From: Fen-1298 sp050015675
GTDB lineage: Bacteria; Bacteroidota; Ignavibacteria; UBA10030
Length of the DNA: 64,000 bases
Direction: 5' to 3'
Assembly (NCBI GenBank): GCA_050015675.1
Contig: JBEKAY010000006.1
Span: forward strand, 41,713-105,712
Shown piece after piece: positions 35,890 to 44,283 of the stretch (its first letter is position 1; each line of letters starts with the position of its first letter). The notes below the pieces were generated by a model. It did not search any database. It saw only the letters and a list, made by a program, of their open reading frames with translations, and was not told the DNA's origin. The position numbers were made by a program, and so were the translations under genes.

Positions 35890-36981
35890 ATGAGTGAACA
35901 GCATCAGACATATAAAGTCAGTATGAGACGTAAAACACGACAAGTCAATATCGGCGGCATAAAAGTTGGCGGCGATGCACCGATTTCTGTTCAGACAATG
36001 ACAAAAACAAAAACGGATGATGTTGCAGGTACTGTTACTCAAATCAAAGCAGCGACAGATGCCGGTGCCGATATTGTTCGAGTGACGGTCAATGATAAGG
36101 AAGCCGCGGCTGCAATGATTGAGATTGTGAAACAATCACCAGTCCCAATTGTCGCAGATATTCATTTCAATCACATCTTCGCTCTGAAAGCAATTGAAGC
36201 CGGCGTAGCGAAAGTGCGTATCAACCCCGGCAATATTGGATCAAAGGATCGTATTAAACAAGTGCTCACGGCGGCGAAGGAACGTGGTATTCCAATTCGC
36301 ATCGGCGTGAACTCCGGTTCGTTGGAAGAGGATATCCTTCAAAAACATGGTTATCCAACGGCAGAAGCCCTGTATGAAAGCGCAATGCGTCATGTGGAGA
36401 TTTGTGATGAATATAATTTCAAAGATGTCGTCATCTCGGTAAAATCCACGGATGTGAAATTGATGATTGAAGCGTATCGGCTTGTTGCAGAACGGACAGA
36501 CATCCCCTTGCATCTCGGTGTCACGGAGGCTGGACCGACACGCAGCGGTACAATTAAATCGGCGGTGGGTATCGGTGCATTGCTTGCTGAAGGCATTGGC
36601 GATACGATTCGTGTTTCACTAACCGACGATCCTGTTAAGGAAGTTGAAGTCGGGAAAGAAATACTCCGCTCACTCAATCTTGCTTCGCGTACTATCGAAT
36701 TAATTGCATGCCCCACATGCGGCCGGATTGAAGTTGATCTTTTCAAAATTATGGGGGAGCTTGAAAAGAAACTTGCAAACGTAAAGAAACCCGTAACGAT
36801 TGCAGTACTTGGTTGTGTGGTGAACGGCCCCGGAGAAGCAAGTTCTGCAGATATTGGCATTGCAGCTGGAAAAGGAGTCGGCATTCTTTATCGCAAGGGT
36901 GAGATGATCAAGCGTGTCAAAGAGAATGAGATTGTTGCTACTATTTTGGAAGAAGTAGAAAAGTTTCAGCCAAAAAGTTAA
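35890..36981 (+). CDS. ispG: 4-hydroxy-3-methylbut-2-enyl diphosphate synthase
   Basis: The 363-residue iron-sulfur enzyme of the non-mevalonate isoprenoid pathway. It shows RKTRQVNIGGIKVGGDAPISVQ, VADIHFNHIFAL, RINPGNIG, GVTEAGPTRSG, and the cluster ligands CPTCGR and CVVNGPGE. The start at 35890 has AGGAAG upstream; the open frame runs 39 bp further into the terminator. Confidence 0.97.
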   Translation: MSEQHQTYKVSMRRKTRQVNIGGIKVGGDAPISVQTMTKTKTDDVAGTVTQIKAATDAGADIVRVTVNDKEAAAAMIEIVKQSPVPIVADIHFNHIFALKAIEAGVAKVRINPGNIGSKDRIKQVLTAAKERGIPIRIGVNSGSLEEDILQKHGYPTAEALYESAMRHVEICDEYNFKDVVISVKSTDVKLMIEAYRLVAERTDIPLHLGVTEAGPTRSGTIKSAVGIGALLAEGIGDTIRVSLTDDPVKEVEVGKEILRSLNLASRTIELIACPTCGRIEVDLFKIMGELEKKLANVKKPVTIAVLGCVVNGPGEASSADIGIAAGKGVGILYRKGEMIKRVKENEIVATILEEVEKFQPKS

Positions 36982-36990
36982 AAAAGATAA

Positions 36991-37224
36991 ATGGAAATGT
37001 TCGGACCTGGAATGATAAAAGTTGTTGCATCAGTAGGAAAAGGAATGACTATCATAGCTAAAGGTCATACGGCTCGGATCATCGCAGTAGCATCCTCGGT
37101 TGGTATTGTCACGATCTCAATTGCGATTGCAGCAGGAATGATTCTTGTGTTGCGAACACTTAGACCCGGAGTACGAAGAATCTCTTCGATTCAATCAAAG
37201 AGCCTTCCCCGACTTCCTGGATAA
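36991..37224 (+). CDS. Possible small membrane protein
   Basis: A 77-residue open frame starts 10 bp after ispG and has one clear hydrophobic helix (IIAVASSVGIVTISIAIAAG) and a basic C-terminus. No family recognised and no strong ribosome site seen; it may be a chance frame. Confidence 0.3.
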   Translation: MEMFGPGMIKVVASVGKGMTIIAKGHTARIIAVASSVGIVTISIAIAAGMILVLRTLRPGVRRISSIQSKSLPRLPG

Positions 37225-37344
37225 TTCAAACTACAATCAATTTATAAATTTTAAGCATAGAGAAATTCTTAAAATTAATCCAATTGCGGTGAGGTCGGTA
37301 TGTTATGCTGCAAGAGTACATTGATTCTCTAATAGGAGAATGTA

Positions 37345-38157
37345 ATGAAAAGACTATTTTTAACGACAATATTGATTGGAGTAGTTGTTCTTGCCGGGTG
37401 CAATAAACAAGATGCATTGCCAAACACACCAACACTCACTACACCGTCCAATCCGGCTGTAACAAATGCCAGCGGGCAGCCCGTTCCTGAATTAAGCAGT
37501 ATTCCAAACTACGGAGGATTGTTGTCCACCATTCAATATGATTACTCAACTCCTGCTTATCAGGGAATTCCTTCATATACCGTTACTTTTAAATTGGGTT
37601 TTGCACAATTTGGAAACGGAGTGGATGTCGGTACTGTAACGGTAGTTTCCGATACACTGCCAAAACATACTGATGGGTTAAAGATTTACTATATGAATAA
37701 TTTTACATTGGGTGGAACAGGACTCACGTCTGTTGAGTTCTCCAATGGCTCCGTACATAACTGGACTATTTCCGGTGGAGGTGGTATTCCACCAATTACG
37801 AGTGGTCTTTATACAATCACACCTGTTACCTTCGCTATCAACTCCCCTAGCAGTGGTGAAAATATAGTAAAGGCAAACGGACTGAACATAAATTGGACCA
37901 ATGCAAATCCCAATGGACTTGATTCCATTTTAATTGTTATAGTTGGTAAAGGAGGTTCATTTGTGAAGAGCTCGATTTTATCGGGATCGTCTTCATCCCA
38001 AGGCAGCTATGTAATCACGGGCAGCGACCTTGGCACAATGACAGGTACGTGTATACTACAGGTTGTCAAATATCGCTACAATGTGGTTATTATCAGTAGC
38101 AAAGTTTATATCGTGCTAGCTGAGATAGTAAAACAAGAGACGATCAATCTTCAATAG
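37345..38157 (+). CDS. Hypothetical lipoprotein
   Basis: The 270-residue product has a lipoprotein signal (KRLFLTTILIGVVVLAGC, Cys as lipidation site) and a Thr/Ser/Gly-rich mature region, probably beta-rich. No domain recognised. The start is ATG with AGGAGA upstream. Confidence 0.8.
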   Translation: MKRLFLTTILIGVVVLAGCNKQDALPNTPTLTTPSNPAVTNASGQPVPELSSIPNYGGLLSTIQYDYSTPAYQGIPSYTVTFKLGFAQFGNGVDVGTVTVVSDTLPKHTDGLKIYYMNNFTLGGTGLTSVEFSNGSVHNWTISGGGGIPPITSGLYTITPVTFAINSPSSGENIVKANGLNINWTNANPNGLDSILIVIVGKGGSFVKSSILSGSSSSQGSYVITGSDLGTMTGTCILQVVKYRYNVVIISSKVYIVLAEIVKQETINLQ

Positions 38158-38344
38158 ATTTGACCTTAATTTCACATTATAACACATGCCGTCTTACTCA
38201 AGGTAGTATTTCGGTTCTAATTTCCTGTGAATCTATATTTGACCTATCCTTTCTCTATTTTCCCAAAGACTTCAAGACTATCTTTAAACCTTTTCCAGCT
38301 CAGTGCATCGAACAATTGAAGTCATTAATAAAAGGAGAAACACA

Positions 38345-38821
38345 ATGAAACGACTTGCAGTAGTGATAGCGACTGTTTTGATGCTCTTCGGTACTCAATT
38401 GTTGTACAGCCAGCCGGACAATGCGAAGCAGATCCATAAGTTTATGGGTAAGCTCAATCTTACCGATGAACAAAAGAAGGATGTTGAAAAAATCCATTTT
38501 GATGCGGAGAAGCAAACAATTGCTCAAAAGGCAAAAGAGGAGACAGCGCGAGTTGAACTTCGGCAGCTCCTTAAAGCAGATGCCCCGGACAAATCAGCCA
38601 TCGAGAAAAAGATGAACGATATAGCAGATCTGAGAGTACAGATGCATATGATCAAGATCAACTCTTGGTTTGCTGTGAACAAATTATTGAACCCTGAACA
38701 GCAAAAGACCTGGAAGAAAGTGTTGGAATATGGCCCGGCGCTTGAACGACACAAGATGATGAAGCAGATGAAAAATAAACATATGCCGACACCGCATCCG
38801 GATGCACCTATGCCAAAGTAA
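38345..38821 (+). CDS. Spy/CpxP-like periplasmic protein
   Basis: The 158-residue product has a signal peptide and two helical LTxxQ-like motifs (LNLTDEQKKDVEKI and LLNPEQQKTWKKV), as in the Spy/CpxP/heavy-metal sensor group. These act as periplasmic chaperones or stress sensors. The C-terminus is rich in His and Met (HKMMKQMKNKHMPTPHPD), which might bind metal. AAGGAG precedes the start at 38345. Confidence 0.8.
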   Translation: MKRLAVVIATVLMLFGTQLLYSQPDNAKQIHKFMGKLNLTDEQKKDVEKIHFDAEKQTIAQKAKEETARVELRQLLKADAPDKSAIEKKMNDIADLRVQMHMIKINSWFAVNKLLNPEQQKTWKKVLEYGPALERHKMMKQMKNKHMPTPHPDAPMPK

Positions 38822-38856
38822 GACTCACATAAGAAGTACTGTCCTAGAGTAAAAAG

Positions 38857-38890
38857 AACGGGTCGATTGGAAGAGTCGACCCGTTTGTTT
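38857..38890 (+). terminator. Intrinsic terminator after Spy-like gene
   Basis: Stem AACGGGTCGA / TCGACCCGTT with a 9-nt loop, then T-rich tail TTGTTTG. Confidence 0.75.
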
Positions 38891-39020
38891 GTATATTCCA
38901 CTGTCTATCGCGCTCTTCAAAAGACTTGGAATCCTTTTTAGGAACTTGACATCTCATAAAAGCGTTAAAAAGTATATAAGATTGTAGACGAACAAAAAAA
39001 TAAAAAGAGAGGAATTGATC

Positions 39021-39383
39021 ATGGCAGAGCAATTAACAAAAGATACTTTTTTACAGAAAGTATTTAATTATGAGACAAACAAAGAATGGAAATTCGAAGG
39101 CGATATTCCAGCGGTGGTCGATTTTTGGGCACCGTGGTGCGGACCGTGTCGAATGGTGGGTCCTATTATCGATGAGCTGTCAACAGAATATGCCGGTAAG
39201 GTAAATTTCTATAAAGTGAATGTAGATGATGAACAAGAACTTGCTGGAGTATTTGGTGTTCGCAGTATTCCATCGATGTTGTTCGTCCCGAAAGAAGGTA
39301 AACCAAAGATGTCTATTGGGGCACTTCCGAAAGAGGCACTCGTTGATGCGATCAAGAATGAATTAAGTGTTTCAACGAATTAA
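39021..39383 (+). CDS. Thioredoxin
   Basis: The 120-residue product has the active site FWAPWCGPCRM and the cis-proline region VRSIPSMLFV. It reduces protein disulfides in the cytoplasm. The N-terminus is about 10 residues longer than E. coli TrxA. AGAGAGGAA precedes the ATG. A TTGACA at 38946 with TATATA at 38973 (21-bp spacing) is a weak promoter guess. Confidence 0.93.
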   Translation: MAEQLTKDTFLQKVFNYETNKEWKFEGDIPAVVDFWAPWCGPCRMVGPIIDELSTEYAGKVNFYKVNVDDEQELAGVFGVRSIPSMLFVPKEGKPKMSIGALPKEALVDAIKNELSVSTN

Positions 39384-39799
39384 CAATCTCCGACACACCA
39401 TGCAGGTGCCTCAGAGTTGGTTCCCTATCAGGTATAAATCGGTAACCGCTTCTACCAGTAGTGACGACACATCTAAACAAATAATCCCAGTCGTTCAAGC
39501 GATAGATTTACAGTGATTTCTGTATTCTACATGACTTATCGCATATACAATTATTCAGGAACTATTTTTCTAATAAAAAGCGAAAATCACTGATATTCCT
39601 TCGAAGTAATCCGATTATTTTCGTCGAAGTTTTCATGGATCCCGTTTTTACCAACGGGGTTTGTTATTATATAGCAGTCGGTTCTTTCTCTTATATTCTT
39701 CCTTTTTCCTCCATCTATCCTTTGCTCTTTCCATCCATTTTCTTTACCTTTTCTCGTAATCAAACCGTACCTCATTCGATAGGCAAAAAGGGGGTTAGT
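39384..39799. other. Gene-free stretch before the lipocalin gene
   Basis: I see no gene here. It has one terminator-like hairpin (CCCGTT/AACGGG at 39641-39658) followed by GTTTGTT, and the frame of the lipocalin gene stays open upstream to 39635 without a signal of coding. Confidence 0.5.
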
Positions 39800-40348
39800 A
39801 TGAATCCAATTCAATCACCGTCGATCGTTTTGAGCTCCCCACTTATTTTTATACTCTTGTATGGATGTTCAGTTTCGAAAGAAATGAGCACGGAATCCAT
39901 TCCAGCAATCAAGATCTTCGATTTGCAGCGATACCTTGGCACGTGGTACGAAGTTGCTCGCCTGCCGCATTCTTTCGAAAGTGGACTGGATCGAGTTACG
40001 GCAACATATACACTTCAGGAAAATGGTACGATTAAAGTTCTTAACAAAGGCTTCAATACTTCCAAGGGGGAATGGAAAGAGGCGAGTGGAAAAGCATATA
40101 TACCAAACACATTGGCGGGGGCGCTTCTCAAGGTTAGCTTCTTTTGGATTTTTTACAGCGACTACAAAGTCATTGAGCTCGATACGGCAAACTACTCATA
40201 TGCCATGGTGACGAGCAGCTCAAAGAAATATTTATGGATATTGAGCCGAACACCACATTTAGACGATGCCATTTATGATAAATTAATTCGAAAAGCAGGC
40301 GAATGGAAATTTAACATTTCTGAAATCTACAAAGTACCTCAAGAGTAA
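39800..40348 (+). CDS. Outer-membrane lipocalin (Blc-like)
   Basis: The 182-residue product has a lipoprotein signal (SSPLIFILLYGCS) and the lipocalin signature LQRYLGTWYEVARLPHSFE, followed by YTLQENGTIKVLNKGF and the YSYAMVTSSSKKYLWILSRTP strand block. Blc proteins bind lipids at the outer membrane. AAAAGGGGG upstream supports this start. It lies before an SDR and an aldehyde dehydrogenase gene. Confidence 0.93.
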   Translation: MNPIQSPSIVLSSPLIFILLYGCSVSKEMSTESIPAIKIFDLQRYLGTWYEVARLPHSFESGLDRVTATYTLQENGTIKVLNKGFNTSKGEWKEASGKAYIPNTLAGALLKVSFFWIFYSDYKVIELDTANYSYAMVTSSSKKYLWILSRTPHLDDAIYDKLIRKAGEWKFNISEIYKVPQE

Positions 40349-40385
40349 TGATCACTATCGTTCATCGATTGAATGGAGCAACATT

Positions 40386-41210
40386 ATGGAACTCAAAGAT
40401 ACGTGTGCAATTGTAACCGGTGGTGCAATGGGTATAGGACTTGCTACTAGCAAACGACTTCTTAGGGAAGGCGCCGTTGTTACTATCTGGGATTTAAATC
40501 GAACTGCTCTTAACCAAGCAAAGCAAGAACTTTCAGCATTAGGGAAAGTGTTCCTTCACCAATGTGATGTGACCAAGAAGGGTCAAGTGTATAAACTTGC
40601 CAAGACGGCAAAAAAAGAAATGGGTAAAGTTGATATCCTTATCAACAATGCAGGCTATGTTTCCGGCGGAGAATTTCTAGATCGACCTGATGCAGATTGG
40701 GAAAGAACAATCGATGTAAATTTAACAGCATTGCTTTATACAACAAGAGCATTTCTTCCTGAAATGTACGATCGCAATGTCGGACATATCGTCAACATTT
40801 CTTCTGCTGCAGGGACCATTGGTGTTGCGGGGCTTGCGGTGTACGCGGCAACAAAATGGGCTGTGTGGGGACTAACAGAATCACTTCGGATGGAAGCTTT
40901 GAAGAATGGAAAATCTGGAGTAAAATTTTCGACTATTCATCCGGGATATATTGCAACAGGGATGTTCGAAGGGGCGAAGTTAGGGATTCCAGGAAGATGG
41001 ATTGTTCCTTTAGTGAAGAATCATGATGTCATCGCGAAAGCAATTGTGAATGATGCATTAATAAAAGGAAAATATTCTCCCAAACGTCCAAGCACAGTCA
41101 ATCTCAATCTTCGATTTCGAGCGTTGATGCCGGATCGGTGGTTCCAACGGTTCCTTATCATTATGGGAGTTGCGGGAAGTATGAAAACATGGTATGGCAG
41201 GAAACAGTGA
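40386..41210 (+). CDS. Short-chain dehydrogenase/reductase
   Basis: The 274-residue classical SDR has the NAD(P) motif VTGGAMGIGLA, NNAG (INNAGYVSGG), the Ser of NISSAAG and the catalytic YAATK. It resembles retinol/17-beta-type SDRs acting on lipophilic alcohols. Substrate not determined. It is 37 bp after the lipocalin gene. Confidence 0.9.
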   Translation: MELKDTCAIVTGGAMGIGLATSKRLLREGAVVTIWDLNRTALNQAKQELSALGKVFLHQCDVTKKGQVYKLAKTAKKEMGKVDILINNAGYVSGGEFLDRPDADWERTIDVNLTALLYTTRAFLPEMYDRNVGHIVNISSAAGTIGVAGLAVYAATKWAVWGLTESLRMEALKNGKSGVKFSTIHPGYIATGMFEGAKLGIPGRWIVPLVKNHDVIAKAIVNDALIKGKYSPKRPSTVNLNLRFRALMPDRWFQRFLIIMGVAGSMKTWYGRKQ

Positions 41211-41212
41211 AC

Positions 41213-41315
41213 AATGAAGAATGATGAATTGGAATGATTATCGATCACTAAATCACAAATCGCCTAATCGAATATCTCAAATATAAAGTCTTCAATAACT
41301 CATCAGGATACCACT
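41213..41315. repeat. Low-complexity word-repeat spacer
   Basis: Contains words such as GAACAATGAAGAATGATGAA and ATCACTAAATCACAAATCGC, matching the spacer at 34780-34919 in style. Confidence 0.4.
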
Positions 41316-42884
41316 ATGCCATCAAAAAAGATCACAACATCAATTAATCCTGCAACGGGAGAAATTATTGGTAAAACACACGAGAATACTGTTGAAGAAT
41401 TGGAGCAGGCTGTTGCCCTTGCAAAAATCGCCCGGCATGAATGGGCAAAATTAAGTTTTCAAGAGCGTGCCCAATATCTCTTTGCGATCCGCGATTATAT
41501 TGTAGAGAATGCTGATAAAATTTCTGATGTCATATCGAAGGACTCCGGAAAAACGAAAATGGATGCTCTCAGCACCGAAGTACTTTCTGCATCGATGGCA
41601 ATAACGTATTACGCAAAAAATGCAAAAAAAGTACTGAAGCGGAAGAGGTTAAGTGGCGGCAGTATATTGACGATAAACAAACGATCCTATGTAGACCGGG
41701 TTCCAATGGGTGTCGTCGGTATTATCAGTCCGTGGAATTACCCGTTTTCAATCCCATTCCATGAAATTGCTATGGCACTCATTGCAGGAAATGGTGTTGT
41801 GCTCAAAGTTGCATCTCAATCACTTGAAGTCGGTAAGATCATAAAAGAATGTGTTGAAGCTGGGAAACTGCCAAAGGATATTTTTCATCTCATCAATCTA
41901 CCGGGGAAAATTGCGGGTGATGCATTCATGAATTCCGGAATCAATAAACTATTCTTTACAGGTTCGGTACCGACCGGTAAGTATTTGATGGAAAAGGCAG
42001 CGAAACATCTTATTCCACTTTCATTGGAATTGGGTGGTAACGACGCGATGATCGTGTGCAAGGATGCGAATTTATATCGTGCAGCAGGCGGAGCGATCTG
42101 GGCAGGACTTTCGAATGCTGGGCAATCCTGTGCAGGTGTCGAGCGCATTTACATTGAGGCAGAGGTGTATGATGAATTTGTTGAGCTGTTGAAGAAGAAG
42201 ATGAGTGAATTAAAACAAGGTGCGGATGTCGATTCGAATGTTGACATCGGTTCGGTAACCACAAAGGAACAGTTGAAAAAAATTCGCGAGCACTTGAAGG
42301 ATGCTAAAAAGAAGGGGGCAAAAATATTCCAGGCGAATGTATTTATGGACGGACAAAGGAAGGGACTATTCTGTCCACCGGTGATTTTGGAAAATATCAG
42401 TGATGATATGATGGTGGTGAATGAAGAAATATTCGGCCCGATACTTGCTGTACAGAAAGTTGAAAATGTAGAGGAAGCAATTGCTCATGCCAATGCTTCA
42501 ACGTTGGGATTAACTGCATCAGTCTGGACAAAAAATCGACGCAGGGGACATGAAATTGCATCACGACTCGAGGTAGGTTCAGTCATGATCAATGATCACC
42601 TGATGAGTCATGGACTTGCAGAAACTCCATGGGGCGGCTGGAAAGAATCCGGCATTGGTCGTACGCATGGGTATATCGGTTTGGAAGAAATGACGCAGCC
42701 GCGCTGTGTTATTGATGATATTCTCCCGGGCGTGCAAAAGAATATGTGGTGGTACCCGCATAACAAGAAAGTGTACGAAGGATTAAAAGGGGGGTTGGAG
42801 TTCCTGTATTCGAAGAGAATAGAAAAAAAACTTACAGGTGGTTTACGGCTCGTGCAAGTATTTTTCAGAACATTTCAAAAATAA
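41316..42884 (+). CDS. NAD(P)-dependent aldehyde dehydrogenase
   Basis: The 522-residue product has the ALDH fold: SPWNYPFSIPFHEIAMALIAGN, FTGSVPTGKYLMEKAAKHL, the catalytic Glu in LELGGNDAMIV and catalytic Cys in NAGQSCAGVERIYIE, then EEIFGPILAVQKV. The C-terminal ~40 residues extend past the usual end (WWYPHNKKVYEGLKGGLEF), as in the YdfG/aldehyde family with membrane-associated tails. With the SDR upstream it could take an alcohol through the aldehyde to an acid. Confidence 0.93.
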   Translation: MPSKKITTSINPATGEIIGKTHENTVEELEQAVALAKIARHEWAKLSFQERAQYLFAIRDYIVENADKISDVISKDSGKTKMDALSTEVLSASMAITYYAKNAKKVLKRKRLSGGSILTINKRSYVDRVPMGVVGIISPWNYPFSIPFHEIAMALIAGNGVVLKVASQSLEVGKIIKECVEAGKLPKDIFHLINLPGKIAGDAFMNSGINKLFFTGSVPTGKYLMEKAAKHLIPLSLELGGNDAMIVCKDANLYRAAGGAIWAGLSNAGQSCAGVERIYIEAEVYDEFVELLKKKMSELKQGADVDSNVDIGSVTTKEQLKKIREHLKDAKKKGAKIFQANVFMDGQRKGLFCPPVILENISDDMMVVNEEIFGPILAVQKVENVEEAIAHANASTLGLTASVWTKNRRRGHEIASRLEVGSVMINDHLMSHGLAETPWGGWKESGIGRTHGYIGLEEMTQPRCVIDDILPGVQKNMWWYPHNKKVYEGLKGGLEFLYSKRIEKKLTGGLRLVQVFFRTFQK

Positions 42885-42908
42885 ACAACGGAAATATCGT
42901 ATAAAGAG

Positions 42909-42940
42909 AAAGGGAGACAATATTATCTCCCTTTTCTTTT
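42909..42940. terminator. Bidirectional terminator between ALDH and barrel gene
   Basis: Stem AAAGGGAGA / TCTCCCTTT, loop of 8 nt, with a T-rich tail (TCTTTT) on the plus strand. It serves the convergent genes on both sides. Confidence 0.8.
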
Positions 42941-42952
42941 CAAGAGCTTATC

Positions 42953-43573
42953 CTAAAATTCTATGCCAACATAGACAGCAAATACACGATTGTACACTTT
43001 TGCGTTTCCACTTTTATCAAGTGTAGATAATCCCATGTTATACCGGGCATCGACCGTTAAGTCAAATACGATCAGAGAAAGTTTTGCGCCAACGCCAATC
43101 ACAAGACCGATGTCCGTTCCTGTGGTGTTGTCTTTAACATCAACTTCATTGCTCGTACCGAGAAAAGTATTATCAGTCTTTTCTTTTGCGCTCATGAGAA
43201 ATCCGAACGAAGGTCCTGCGAAGATGAACGGTTTCAAAATCGGAAGCGGAAGAGAGAATTTTGCTAATACCGGGATGTCGACGTACGAATATGTACCAGT
43301 CTTTGATCCAATGCCTGGGACATCAAGTTTATATCCTTTAACACTATAAAGAACCTCAGGTTGAATGGAAATTGGTCCGGGCAAACTGATCTCGGCAAAT
43401 ACGCCAGCCGCAAAACCAGTATTACTTGTCGTTCCAGTTGGTGCATCACTGCCACCAACTGTGGCAAAATTTAAACCACCTTTAATACCCTTGCTAATTC
43501 CAATTCCTAATTGGCCAAATGCAACAGTGCTTGCCAGGAGCATGAGCATTGCGACACTGAATCCTTTTTTCAT
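42953..43573 (-). CDS. PorT-like outer-membrane beta-barrel protein
   Basis: The 206-residue product has a signal peptide (SVAMLMLLASTVAFGQ) and a beta-barrel composition with alternating strands (GIKGGLNFATVGG, FAAGVFAEISLPGPISIQPEVLYS, YSYVDIPVLAKFSLP, YNRVFAVYVGIEF) ending in Phe, as barrel proteins do. It matches the PorT/outer-membrane-protein-beta-barrel family common in Bacteroidota. Confidence 0.85.
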   Translation of the reverse strand: MKKGFSVAMLMLLASTVAFGQLGIGISKGIKGGLNFATVGGSDAPTGTTSNTGFAAGVFAEISLPGPISIQPEVLYSVKGYKLDVPGIGSKTGTYSYVDIPVLAKFSLPLPILKPFIFAGPSFGFLMSAKEKTDNTFLGTSNEVDVKDNTTGTDIGLVIGVGAKLSLIVFDLTVDARYNMGLSTLDKSGNAKVYNRVFAVYVGIEF

Positions 43574-43863
43574 AGCTACATCCTTTATATTAGTGTAATT
43601 GTTATTTTAGTGAATGTATAAGAAACACACTTGTTGGAAGTATAGATAAAACAAAAATGATGGTCAATAAAAATTTATTATTTGTTCGTATGCAGTGATC
43701 ACGAACACTTCAAAAAAATATTAATTGATATTGAGTCGATCCTGCAGTTAAATAAATTTGTGTATGTTGATCTTATTTAAAAACCAGTGACTGGTGGCTT
43801 AATATTTCAGCCATTTATAAAGCAAGACAATAAATCCAATTATAATCTGTTTTTCAATCTAAC

Positions 43864-43892
43864 TTGACTTTAATGTCTCTTTATAGTATATT
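43864..43892 (+). promoter_or_regulatory. Sigma70-type promoter of groESL
   Basis: TTGACT (-35, 43864-43869), a 17-bp spacer and TATATT (-10, 43887-43892). The -10 box runs 2 bp into the CIRCE repeat, as expected for HrcA repression. Confidence 0.85.
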
Positions 43893-43917
43893 AGCACTCA
43901 CACTGTAGGAGTGCTAA
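43891..43917 (+). promoter_or_regulatory. CIRCE operator (HrcA binding site)
   Basis: Perfect CIRCE: TTAGCACTC, 9-bp spacer, GAGTGCTAA. It overlaps the promoter and precedes groES. HrcA repression of groESL is therefore expected; hrcA itself is not in the window. Confidence 0.97.
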
Positions 43918-43973
43918 GCAGTTTCCTACAATAACCTTTTAAAATCATTCAAAATCATAAGGAGGGAGTATCT

Positions 43974-44264
43974 ATGATGCTCAAACCATTAGCGGATCGC
44001 GTTGTTGTGAAGCCGTCCAAAGCCGAAGAAATGACAAAGGGCGGTATTATCGTTCCAGATACGGCAAAAGAAAAACCGGTATGGGGCGAAGTGATTGCTG
44101 CTGGCCCAGGTAGAGTTTCCGATGATGGAAAATCTATTCCGATGGAAGTAAAAGTAGGCAATAAGGTTCTATACGGAAAGTATTCCGGAACCGAAGTCAC
44201 ATTTGAAGGTGAAGAACTTTTGCTTATGCGCGAAAGTGATATCTTTGCCATTTTGCCAAAGTAA
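43974..44264 (+). CDS. groES: Co-chaperonin GroES
   Basis: The 96-residue product has the GroES core LKPLADRVVVKPSKAEEMTKGGIIVPDTAKEKP, the mobile-loop region and a C-terminal FEGEELLLMRESDIFAIL. It caps GroEL rings. AGGAGGGAG lies 8 bp before two adjacent ATG codons; the first is used here. groEL follows after 19 bp. Confidence 0.97.
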   Translation: MMLKPLADRVVVKPSKAEEMTKGGIIVPDTAKEKPVWGEVIAAGPGRVSDDGKSIPMEVKVGNKVLYGKYSGTEVTFEGEELLLMRESDIFAILPK

Positions 44265-44283
44265 GTAAAAGGAGAAAAAGAAT

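Noticed and set aside
38946..38978. Promoter for thioredoxin
   Set aside because: TTGACA and TATATA are 21 bp apart, too far for a confident call.
39635..39799. N-terminal extension of the lipocalin frame
   Set aside because: The lipoprotein signal begins at 39800 with a ribosome site; the extension includes a hairpin.
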